Of a stretch of 12,048 nt of DNA, positions 6,207-12,048 are shown one piece after another. The position numbers and the translations under genes were made by a program. Positions within the stretch are counted from its first letter, which is position 1, and the number at the start of each line of letters is the position of its first letter. Under the pieces are notes generated by a model that saw nothing but the letters and a program-made list of their open reading frames with translations, did no database searches and was not told the origin of the DNA. The DNA is from PALSA-911 sp037442565. GTDB lineage: Bacteria; Pseudomonadota; Alphaproteobacteria; Acetobacterales; Acetobacteraceae. The stretch spans positions 1 to 12,048 of the forward strand of contig JBBIQA010000140.1 of the NCBI GenBank assembly GCA_037442565.1, read 5' to 3'.

Positions 6207-7808
6207 ATGAACCGCAGCGAACGCGCCATGATGAACGGCGCCGACATCATCGTGGACTTCCTGGTCCGCCAGAAGGTCCCGTACCTGTTCGGCGTGTGCG
6301 GCCACGGCAATGTCGGCTTCCTGGATGCCGCGTTCAAGGCGCAGAACCGCATCCGCACGATCTCGGTCCATCACGAGCAGACCGCCGGGCACATGGCGGA
6401 CGCCTATTTCAAGGTCCGTCACGAACCGGTCGCCACCTTCACCTCCTGCGGTCCCGGCTCGGCCAATCTGGTCATGGCGCTGGCCGCGGCGATGATGGAC
6501 AGCTCGGCCTTCTTCGCCATTACCGGCAACGTGCCGACCAGCCAGTTCAACCGCAATCCATTTCAGGAAACCGGCCGATTGAACCAGGGGGACTTCCCCT
6601 CGGTCATCCGGCCGTATGTCAAGCGCACCTACCAGCCGACCCGGGTGGACATGGTGCCGCTGGCGGTGCGCCAGGGCTGGGAGCTGATGCTGTCGGGACG
6701 CCCCGGCCCGGTGAACCTCGACGTGCCGCTCAACGTCTTCGTCGAGGAGGCGGAGGTCACGCCGCCGCAGACCTCCGGGCGCATCAACAGCAGCGCCCCC
6801 GGCAACCCCGAGGCGCTGGCGGCGGCGCTGGACATGCTGCTGGCGGCCGAGCGGCCGGTGATCATTGCGGGGCAGGGCGTGCTGCTGGCGGAAGCGGCGC
6901 CGGTGTTGCAGGAATTCGCCGAACGCATGGGTATTCCCGTCGTCACCAGCCCGAACGGCAAGGGTTCGATCAACGAGAGGCATGATCTGGCATTCGGCTC
7001 CATCGGGCGCAACGGCACCTACGCGGCGAATGACGCGACGAAGAACGCCGACGTGATCCTGGCGCTGGGCTTCACCTTCGACGACCGCGCCACCAGCGCC
7101 TGGCTGGATGGCTACACGCTGTCGATCCCGCCGTCNNNNNNNNNNNNNNNNNNNNNNNNNNNNNNNNNNNNNNNNNNNNNNNNNNNNNNNNNNNNNNNNN
7201 NNNNNNNNNNNNNNNNNNNNNNNNNNNNNNNNNNNGTGCACCACAACTGGATCATCCAGCTGTTCGACGCGCTGCGCCCGCGCCAGCTGATCCACTCCTG
7301 GGGCTTTGCCGCGATGGGCTTTGCCACTTCCGGCATCCTCGGCGCAAAGCTTGCGGCGCCGGACCGTCCATGCGTCGCCGTGGTGGGCGACGGATCGTTC
7401 CTGATGACGCCGCATGCCCTGGCCACGGCGATGGAATACGACATCCCGGTGGTTTGGGTGGTGTGGAACAACAACGGCTATTGCTCGATCCGCGATATCC
7501 AGCACGGCATGTTCGCCGGCCGCGAACTGGCGACCAGCTTCCAGCACGACGGCAGCAAGGAGCTCCGCAGCGCCGATTTCGCCATGCTGGCAAAATCCTT
7601 CGGTGTCGCCTCCCACACCGTCTCCCATGCCAGTGAACTGGAGGACGCGATCGCCACCGGCATCGCCGCCAACCGGCCCTATCTGATCGAGGTTCCCGTG
7701 GCACGCGACATCCGTCCGATCGGCACCGGCAGCTGGGAATTGCCGCCGCTGCCGCAACCGGAACCGAACTTCCTCAAGGCGCTGGCCGCCGCCGGACTTG
7801 CCATCTAG
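6207..7808 (+). CDS. Thiamine-diphosphate-dependent enzyme, acetolactate-synthase-like (interrupted by N gap)
   Basis: Three domains of the ThDP decarboxylase/synthase family are recognisable. The PYR domain (about 9-175) carries the cofactor-activating glutamate E57 in HHEQTAGHMADAY. The middle domain (from about 200) runs through DVILALGFTFDDR up to residue 309, where the N run begins. After the gap comes the PP domain with the Mg-ThDP motif VVGDGS through to VVWNNNGY. As written there are 533 codons including 34 unknown ones. Acetolactate synthases have about 95 more residues between FDDR and GDG than are readable here, so the true protein is probably near 590-600 residues. AAGGGAG lies 8 nt before the ATG. 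No ilvH-type small subunit is nearby, so biosynthetic acetolactate synthase is unlikely; a catabolic 2-oxoacid decarboxylase, lyase or synthase fits better. The substrate is unassigned. Confidence 0.88.
   Translation: MNRSERAMMNGADIIVDFLVRQKVPYLFGVCGHGNVGFLDAAFKAQNRIRTISVHHEQTAGHMADAYFKVRHEPVATFTSCGPGSANLVMALAAAMMDSSAFFAITGNVPTSQFNRNPFQETGRLNQGDFPSVIRPYVKRTYQPTRVDMVPLAVRQGWELMLSGRPGPVNLDVPLNVFVEEAEVTPPQTSGRINSSAPGNPEALAAALDMLLAAERPVIIAGQGVLLAEAAPVLQEFAERMGIPVVTSPNGKGSINERHDLAFGSIGRNGTYAANDATKNADVILALGFTFDDRATSAWLDGYTLSIPPXXXXXXXXXXXXXXXXXXXXXXXXXXXXXXXXXXVHHNWIIQLFDALRPRQLIHSWGFAAMGFATSGILGAKLAAPDRPCVAVVGDGSFLMTPHALATAMEYDIPVVWVVWNNNGYCSIRDIQHGMFAGRELATSFQHDGSKELRSADFAMLAKSFGVASHTVSHASELEDAIATGIAANRPYLIEVPVARDIRPIGTGSWELPPLPQPEPNFLKALAAAGLAI
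7136..7235. other. Assembly gap of 100 N inside the ThDP enzyme gene
   Basis: Exactly 100 undetermined bases, which usually marks a gap of unknown size. The flanking reading frame stays open across it as written. Family comparison suggests that about 280-300 bases are truly missing rather than 100. Confidence 0.98.
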
Positions 7809-7853
7809 CGGCCACCAAAAAAGGTTGCAACGATAACAATATGGGAGACCGAC

Positions 7854-9083
7854 ATGAAACGTAGAAGCCTGCTTGCCGCCGCCGCCGCGTTGCCGGCGGC
7901 CAGCCTGATCCGACCACGTCGCGCCGCCGCCGCTTCGGCGATCTCGGACGGCGTGGTGAAGATCGGCGTGCTGGACGACATGTCCGGCGTCTTCGCCGAC
8001 CAGCAGGGGGTGGGCGACTATGTCGCGGCGCGCATGGCGGCGCAGGATTTCGGCGGCCATGTGCTGGGCGCGAGGATCGAGGTGGTGCAAGCCGACCTGC
8101 AGAACAAGGTCGATGTCGGGCTGTCCATTGCTCGGCACTGGATCGACGAAGAGAAGGTCGACGCGATCTTCGGCCTGGGCAATTCCGCCGTCGCGCTGGC
8201 GGTGCAGGATCTCTGCAAGCAGCGCCAGCGGGTCGATGTGGTGATCGCCGCCGGCACCACCGACCTCACCGGCAGCGCGTGCTCGCCCTATGGCGTGCAC
8301 TGGACCTACGACAACTACTCGGCCGCCAAGGGGCCGGCGACGACGCTGGTGAAGCAGGGCCAGAAGAAATGGTTCTTCATCACCTCCGACTACGCCTTCG
8401 GCCATTCGCTGGAGCAGAACGCCACGGAGATCCTGAAGGGTCTCGGCGCCACGGTGGTGGGCCACAGCGTCGTGCCGCTCGGCGAGACCGACTATTCCGC
8501 GCATCTGCTGGCGGCGGCGGCGTCCGGCGCGCAGGCGGTGGGCATCGCCGCCGGCGGTGCCGACTTCATCAACATCGCCAAGCAGATGGGCGAATTCGGC
8601 CTGATCCGGCGCGGCATCGTGCCGGCGGCGCTGAACTGCTCGCTGACCAACATCCATTCCCTGGGCCTGCCGGCCGCACAGGGCATGATCTTCAGCCAGC
8701 CCTATTACTGGAACCACGATGCGCCCTCGCGCGAGTTCGCCGCCCGTTTCGCCAGGCAGCATCTGGGCCGGCCGCCTACCGCCTTCCAGGCCAGCACCTG
8801 GGGCGCGGTGACGCACTACCTGAAGGCCATCCACGCCGCCGGCACCGATGCCGCCGGGCCGGTGATGGAGAAGATGCGGGCGATCCCGGTCAATGATTTC
8901 ATGACCAGGAACGGCCATCTGCGCATCGACGGCACGGTGGAGCGCGACATGTTCCTGCTGCGCGCCAGGAAGCCGGCGGAGCAGCACGGCGAATGGGACC
9001 TGCTGGACGTGGCCGAGATCATCCCCGGCAAGGATGCCTTCCGCCCCCTGAACGAGGGCGGCTGCCCACTGGCGAAGGCCTGA
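7854..9083 (+). CDS. ABC transporter substrate-binding protein, branched-chain amino acid (LivK/Peripla_BP_6) type
   Basis: This 409-residue periplasmic binding protein begins with a signal peptide (MKRRSLLAAAAALPAAS, cleavage probably in the Ala run near 24-28). The RR pair followed by a hydrophobic stretch is Tat-like. The type I binding fold follows from about residue 34 (VVKIGVLDDMSGVFADQQG) to about 380, with features such as FITSDYAFGHSLEQN and VPLGETDYSAHLLAAAASGAQAVGIA. Members bind amino acids, amides, urea or aromatic and aliphatic acids; the ligand here is unknown. GGGAG sits 6 nt before the ATG. It lies 45 bp after the ThDP gene and is probably co-transcribed with it. No permease or ATPase gene is present, so it must use a transporter encoded elsewhere. 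It ends TGA-TAG, 6 bp from the convergent acyl-CoA dehydrogenase stop. Confidence 0.92.
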   Translation: MKRRSLLAAAAALPAASLIRPRRAAAASAISDGVVKIGVLDDMSGVFADQQGVGDYVAARMAAQDFGGHVLGARIEVVQADLQNKVDVGLSIARHWIDEEKVDAIFGLGNSAVALAVQDLCKQRQRVDVVIAAGTTDLTGSACSPYGVHWTYDNYSAAKGPATTLVKQGQKKWFFITSDYAFGHSLEQNATEILKGLGATVVGHSVVPLGETDYSAHLLAAAASGAQAVGIAAGGADFINIAKQMGEFGLIRRGIVPAALNCSLTNIHSLGLPAAQGMIFSQPYYWNHDAPSREFAARFARQHLGRPPTAFQASTWGAVTHYLKAIHAAGTDAAGPVMEKMRAIPVNDFMTRNGHLRIDGTVERDMFLLRARKPAEQHGEWDLLDVAEIIPGKDAFRPLNEGGCPLAKA

Positions 9084-9089
9084 TAGCGG

Positions 9090-10226
9090 CTATAACTCGA
9101 GCGCGCGGGCGATCAGGTTGCGCTGCACTTCCGAGGTGCCCTCGCCGATGACATAGACGAGGGCATCGCGGTGAATCCGCCCGACGGCGTATTCGCGCAT
9201 GATGCCGGCGCCGCCATGGATGCGGATCGCCGCTTCCGACACCCGCACGGCGCATTCCGAGGCGACGAGCTTCACCTTGGCGGCGGTGGCGGCATCCAGC
9301 GTGCCCTGGTCCACCCGCCAGGCGCCGTAATAGACCAGCCAGCGCGCCGCCTCGATCTCCGCGGCCATGTCGGCGAGCTTGTGCGCGATGGCCTGGTACT
9401 GGCCGATCGGCTTGCCGCGCACCTTGCGCGTGCGGGCATAGTCGAGCGCCGCCTCGAACGCGCCCTGGGCCATGCCGAGCGCGTTCGCCGCCACGCCGAC
9501 GCGGTTTTCCGACAGGCTGTCGAGAATGACCGGATAGGTGCCGGTGCGCCCGCCGAGCAGGCATTCGTCGGGCACGAAGGCGTTGTCGATATACAGCAGC
9601 CCGGTGTCGGACGCGCGGATGCCTTCCTTCTTCAGCCGGCTGATCGCGATACCAGGGTTGGGCAGGTCGACCAGGAACAGGCTGACCGCATCGGGCGTCA
9701 GTTCCGGCCTGGTGCGTGCCGCCAGGGTGAGAAAATCGGCGATCGGCGCGTTGGTGATGTAGAGCTTCGAGCCATGCAGCCGCCAGCCGCCCTCGACCTT
9801 TTCGGCCCGGGTGCGCATGGCGCGGATGTCCGAGCCGCCATCGGGTTCGGACAGCGCGAAGCCGGCAATGCGCTCCCCTGCCAGCGCCGGCAGGAAATAG
9901 CGCGCCCGCTGCTCGGCCGTCCCCGCCTTCCACACCGGCCAGATCGCCAGATGGCTGTGCGCCGACCAGGAGGAGGAGAAGGACTGGCAGACCCGCGACA
10001 TCTCCTCGCGCAGGATGCAGTCGGAAACCTTGTCGAAGCCGGCGCCGCCATCCTCGGCCGGGTAGCGTACGCCGATCAGGCCCAGCTCGCCGAAGCGGCG
10101 GAACAGGTGGCGCGGGAAATGCTCGGTCTCCTCCGCCTCCCGCACCAGCGGCGCGAGTTCGGTTTCGGCGAAGCGGCGCACGGTTTCGCGCAGCGCCTGC
10201 TGCTCGGGGGTGAAGCTGTAATCCAT
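9090..10226 (-). CDS. Acyl-CoA dehydrogenase family protein
   Basis: This 378-residue protein has the standard length and order of the family: an N-terminal helical domain (about 5-115), a beta domain (FALSEPDGGSD near 125, the FAD/substrate signature) and a C-terminal helical domain (about 230-378). E362 in GEGTSEVQRN occupies the position of the catalytic base of MCAD/SCAD-type enzymes. GKPIGQYQAIAHKLADM and RIHGGAGIMREYAVGRIHRD are typical. The reaction is alpha,beta-dehydrogenation of an acyl-CoA, with electrons passed to an electron-transfer flavoprotein; the chain type is not evident. The gene follows the thiolase-fold gene by 7 bp and is last in its operon. Its Shine-Dalgarno sequence is weak, consistent with coupling to the gene before it. 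Confidence 0.95.
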   Translation of the reverse strand: MDYSFTPEQQALRETVRRFAETELAPLVREAEETEHFPRHLFRRFGELGLIGVRYPAEDGGAGFDKVSDCILREEMSRVCQSFSSSWSAHSHLAIWPVWKAGTAEQRARYFLPALAGERIAGFALSEPDGGSDIRAMRTRAEKVEGGWRLHGSKLYITNAPIADFLTLAARTRPELTPDAVSLFLVDLPNPGIAISRLKKEGIRASDTGLLYIDNAFVPDECLLGGRTGTYPVILDSLSENRVGVAANALGMAQGAFEAALDYARTRKVRGKPIGQYQAIAHKLADMAAEIEAARWLVYYGAWRVDQGTLDAATAAKVKLVASECAVRVSEAAIRIHGGAGIMREYAVGRIHRDALVYVIGEGTSEVQRNLIARALEL

Positions 10227-10233
10227 GGCGGGG

Positions 10234-11406
10234 TCAGGCCGAGGCGTGCGGGCTGAGGATCAGCGTGGAATGGTAGTTCAGGATGCCGCCATTGCCGCTG
10301 ACCAGCACGAAATCATTGCGCGGCACCTGGCGCGCGCCGCCCTGGCCGCGGGCCTGCACCACCGCCTCCGACAGCGGCGTGAACGCCCACATGTAGAAGC
10401 CGGACAACTGCCCGCCACCGGTGTTGGTCGGCAGCGAGCCGCCCGGGCCGAGCTTGCCGTCGGCGACGAACGGCCCGCCCTCGCCCTTGGCGCAGAAGCC
10501 GTAGTCCTCCAGCGTGACCAGCACGGTGTAGGTGTAGCAGTCGTACAGCTGGCAGGTGCCGATGTCGTCGCGGGTGATGCCGGCCATGCGAAAGGCGATC
10601 TCCCCGGACCGTTTCGCCCCGGTCTCGACGCCGGGATGGCGGTCGGTGCGCAAATTGTCGCCGGGCGCGCATTGCGCGTAGCCCAGCACATGCACCGGCG
10701 GCTGGCGCAGGTCGCGCGCCCGGTCCACCGAGGTCACGATCACCGCGACGGCGCCGTTGGAGACCAGGCAGCAATCGAACAGGCGCAGCGGCTCGGCGAT
10801 GAAGCGGGAGTTCTGGTGGTCCTCCAGCGTCATCGGCGCCTTCATCTGCGCCCAGGGGCTGAGCTGCGCCCATTTGCGCTGGCCGACGGCGATGGTGCCG
10901 AACTGCTCGCTGGTGGTCCCATACAGATGCATATGCCGCCGCGCCGCCATGGCGTATTCCGGATTGGCGCCGAAATTGCCGTAGGCGGCCCGCAGCCCGG
11001 TCATGCCGCCGAGCGGAAACCGGTGCGGCCCGGCATAGGACTGCCCCGCGCCGCGGCTCGGCGACAGCGGCGCGTCGGCGTAGACCAGCACGATGGTGCT
11101 GGCCAGGCCCTCGCGGATCGCCATGCAGGCGTACTGCATCATGCTGCCGGCGGTGGAGCCATAGGCGCTCATGACGTTCACCAGGGTGAGGTTCTCGAAC
11201 CCCAGCACCATCTGGCTGCGCACATCCATGTCGCCGGGGATGTTGGCGTTGATCAGCAGGCCATCGACGTCGCTCTTGGTCAGGCCGGCATCGTCGAGCG
11301 CCAGTGCGATCGCCTCGGCGGCGAAATCGACCGCGCGGCGGCCGTAGATCTTGCCCATCGGCGTGACGCCGAGGCCGACGATGGCGCCTTTTGGCGGATT
11401 GGACAT
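10234..11406 (-). CDS. Thiolase-fold protein lacking canonical catalytic residues; possible Ltp2-like aldolase
   Basis: This 390-residue member of the thiolase superfamily, lipid-transfer/SCP-x branch, begins GAIVGLGVTPMGKIYGRRAVDFAAEA. The nucleophile loop reads SAYGSTAGSMM, with S84 or a neighbour where thiolases have cysteine. The NEAF-equivalent is YDCY at 288-291. The usual GHP segment is GFY at 336-338, and the second-cysteine block is VSGNGG at 369-374 with valine in place of cysteine. Such losses occur in Ltp2-type retro-aldolases, which use tyrosines and require a DUF35 partner (ChsH2). A DUF35 gene lies 15 bp upstream in the same operon. I infer C-C cleavage of a beta-hydroxyacyl-CoA rather than thiolysis; a thiolase with unusual residues remains possible. 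AGGAG lies about 9 nt before the ATG, inside the gap after the DUF35 stop. Confidence 0.88.
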   Translation of the reverse strand: MSNPPKGAIVGLGVTPMGKIYGRRAVDFAAEAIALALDDAGLTKSDVDGLLINANIPGDMDVRSQMVLGFENLTLVNVMSAYGSTAGSMMQYACMAIREGLASTIVLVYADAPLSPSRGAGQSYAGPHRFPLGGMTGLRAAYGNFGANPEYAMAARRHMHLYGTTSEQFGTIAVGQRKWAQLSPWAQMKAPMTLEDHQNSRFIAEPLRLFDCCLVSNGAVAVIVTSVDRARDLRQPPVHVLGYAQCAPGDNLRTDRHPGVETGAKRSGEIAFRMAGITRDDIGTCQLYDCYTYTVLVTLEDYGFCAKGEGGPFVADGKLGPGGSLPTNTGGGQLSGFYMWAFTPLSEAVVQARGQGGARQVPRNDFVLVSGNGGILNYHSTLILSPHASA

Positions 11407-11421
11407 GCTTGTGTCTCCTGA

Positions 11422-11838
11422 TCAGCCGGCGGCGGGGCGGAATTTCGGCAGGCGAACATCGCCGCCCGCGTCCTCGAACACCGCCTCCAGCCCCATGCCG
11501 ACGCGCAGCGCCTCGTTGCCGATGCCGACGATGTTGGTGGTCATGCGCACGCCTTCCTCCAGGTCGACCTGCGCCACGTTGTAGGGCACGGCGGAGGCGA
11601 AGCCGGGGCTCATGACCTGATGCATGATTGTGAAGGTGTACAGGCTGCCGCGCCCGCTCGCCTGCCGCCATTCCAGGCTGGCGGCGAAGCAATGCGGGCA
11701 GCGCTCGCGCACCGGAAAGCTCCACGCCCGGCAGGCGGTGCAGTGCTGCAGCATGAGCTTTCCCTCGCGCGCGCCGTCGAAGAACGGGGCGCTGCTTTCG
11801 TCCGGAACGGGTACCGGCTTGGTCGCGGCCTGAGACAT
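11422..11838 (-). CDS. DUF35 zinc-ribbon/OB-fold protein, partner of the thiolase-fold protein
   Basis: This 138-residue protein carries an N-terminal rubredoxin-like zinc ribbon with C33-x2-C36 and C47-x2-C50 (HCTACRAW, RCPHC), then an OB fold at about 55-125 (GSLYTFTIMHQVMSPGF, PYNVAQVDLEEGVRMTTNIVG). Such proteins bind acyl-CoA and form complexes with thiolase-fold enzymes, as ChsH2 does with Ltp2 or Acac with acetoacetyl-CoA thiolase in archaea. The start at 11838 was chosen because GGGAG lies about 10 nt upstream and the family N terminus (SSAPFFDGAREGKLMLQHC) follows shortly after. The frame is open back to 12027, but that region is repeat and promoter DNA. It is first gene of the DUF35-thiolase-acyl-CoA dehydrogenase operon. 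Confidence 0.92.
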   Translation of the reverse strand: MSQAATKPVPVPDESSAPFFDGAREGKLMLQHCTACRAWSFPVRERCPHCFAASLEWRQASGRGSLYTFTIMHQVMSPGFASAVPYNVAQVDLEEGVRMTTNIVGIGNEALRVGMGLEAVFEDAGGDVRLPKFRPAAG

Positions 11839-11860
11839 CGCTGTTTTCTCCCTGAAGCCG

Positions 11861-11889
11861 AGGCTAGCGGCGGGCGTGGAATGTGACAA
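11861..11889 (-). promoter_or_regulatory. Candidate promoter for the DUF35-thiolase-acyl-CoA dehydrogenase operon
   Basis: On the minus strand, TTGTCA (11889-11884) and TAGCCT (11866-11861) are separated by 17 bp, a good sigma-70-like arrangement for Alphaproteobacteria. Transcription would start near 11854, giving a leader of about 16 nt that just holds the GGGAG of the DUF35 gene. A small palindrome, TCGCTTGAGCGA at 11916-11927, lies upstream of the -35 and could be an operator. Confidence 0.5.
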
Positions 11890-11933
11890 CGCCACCGGTT
11901 CTGCCGCCAGGGCAATCGCTTGAGCGAAAGTAA

Positions 11934-11984
11934 GGCCGGGGCTCCGCCCCCGGACCCCGCCAAAGGCTCGCCTTTGGAAACCTT
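11934..11984 (+). repeat. Two-hairpin intergenic repeat, right copy
   Basis: Two adjacent stems are visible. CCGGGG (11936-11941) pairs with CCCCGG (11948-11953). CCAAAGG (11960-11966) pairs with CCTTTGG (11971-11977) around a CTCG loop. The shared backbone GGCC-GGGGCTC-GCCCC-GGACCCCGC and the closing GAA-CC motif match the minus-strand reading of positions 1-50. Several stem bases differ in both arms between the copies (AAAGG/CCTTT against AAGGG/CCCTT), as expected if pairing is conserved. It lies upstream of the DUF35 promoter and could be a terminator for a plus-strand gene or a dispersed palindromic repeat. Confidence 0.75.
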
Positions 11985-12000
11985 CCATTGTTTGGGCGTG

Positions 12001-12048
12001 CCAGGAGGGCCGACCGAGACCTTGCAAGGTCTGAGTAGGCCCTCCTGG
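12001..12048. repeat. Nested palindrome, large hairpin at the window's right edge
   Basis: CCAGGAGGGC (12001-12010) and GCCCTCCTGG (12039-12048) form a perfect 10-bp inverted repeat. Centred between them is a perfect 16-bp palindrome, AGACCTTGCAAGGTCT (12017-12032). The two stems are separated by unpaired 6-base sides, forming a symmetric internal loop. No U-tract is visible inside the window. It could be a terminator for a gene beyond the edge, a dispersed palindromic unit or a structured RNA; the context is cut off. Confidence 0.8.

Noticed and set aside
6207..7808. Naming the ThDP gene ilvB or ilvI
   Set aside because: There is no regulatory subunit and no isoleucine/valine pathway gene nearby, the gap hides diagnostic residues, and the context is catabolic.
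6180..8987. Very long open frame on the minus strand opposite the ThDP enzyme and binding protein, running through the N gap
   Set aside because: It is a high-GC antisense shadow: Arg/His/Gly/Ala-rich, without a recognisable domain, and the plus strand carries two clear families with good ribosome sites.
11839..12027. 63-residue N-terminal extension of the DUF35 gene
   Set aside because: It would translate the promoter and the two-hairpin repeat; the ATG at 11838 has GGGAG upstream and matches family length.
1..12048. Composite transposon or genomic island bounded by inverted copies of the two-hairpin repeat
   Set aside because: There is no transposase, integrase or target duplication, and the copies have diverged; such repeats are commonly dispersed in intergenic DNA.

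Overview
The window is high-GC, densely coded bacterial DNA. Its ten protein genes all belong to metabolic families common in soil and plant-associated Alphaproteobacteria. A two-hairpin repeat present near both ends resembles intergenic repeats I associate with Acetobacteraceae (Rhodospirillales). This placement is inference from style and repeats; there is no rRNA or other marker gene. No tRNA, rRNA, CRISPR array, transposase or phage gene was seen. A run of 100 N interrupts one gene.

Layout. (1) Positions 55-3402, minus strand, transcribed as NIPSNAP-family protein, then a PhnZ-type HD-domain putative diiron oxygenase, then a molybdopterin oxidoreductase. The last two are translationally coupled through a TGATG overlap. 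(2) Positions 3403-3565 form a divergent promoter region with a 17-bp repeat present about 2.8 times. (3) Positions 3566-9083, plus strand: a KstD-like FAD dehydrogenase, an IclR-family regulator, a thiamine-diphosphate enzyme of the acetolactate-synthase type (holding the N gap), and a secreted branched-chain-amino-acid-type substrate-binding protein. The last three are closely spaced and look like one operon headed by the regulator. (4) Positions 9090-11838, minus strand, transcribed as DUF35 (zinc ribbon plus OB fold), then a thiolase-fold protein, then an acyl-CoA dehydrogenase. This operon converges on region 3 with only 6 bp between stop codons. (5) Positions 11839-12048: promoter, two-hairpin repeat and a large nested palindrome.

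How the genes may work together (inference): the set looks like an uncharacterised catabolic island for a small organic acid or alicyclic/CoA-linked substrate. The binding protein would capture the substrate, the acyl-CoA dehydrogenase would desaturate a CoA thioester, and the thiolase-fold/DUF35 pair would cleave it. That pair lacks the usual thiolase catalytic residues and so resembles Ltp2-ChsH2 retro-aldolases. The FAD enzyme, the ThDP enzyme, the Mo enzyme and the HD oxygenase would supply further steps. Two matching 15-bp palindromes 40 bp apart sit in front of the iclR-type gene and one covers its start codon, suggesting autoregulation. A half-copy lies in front of the FAD gene. The substrate cannot be named from sequence alone.
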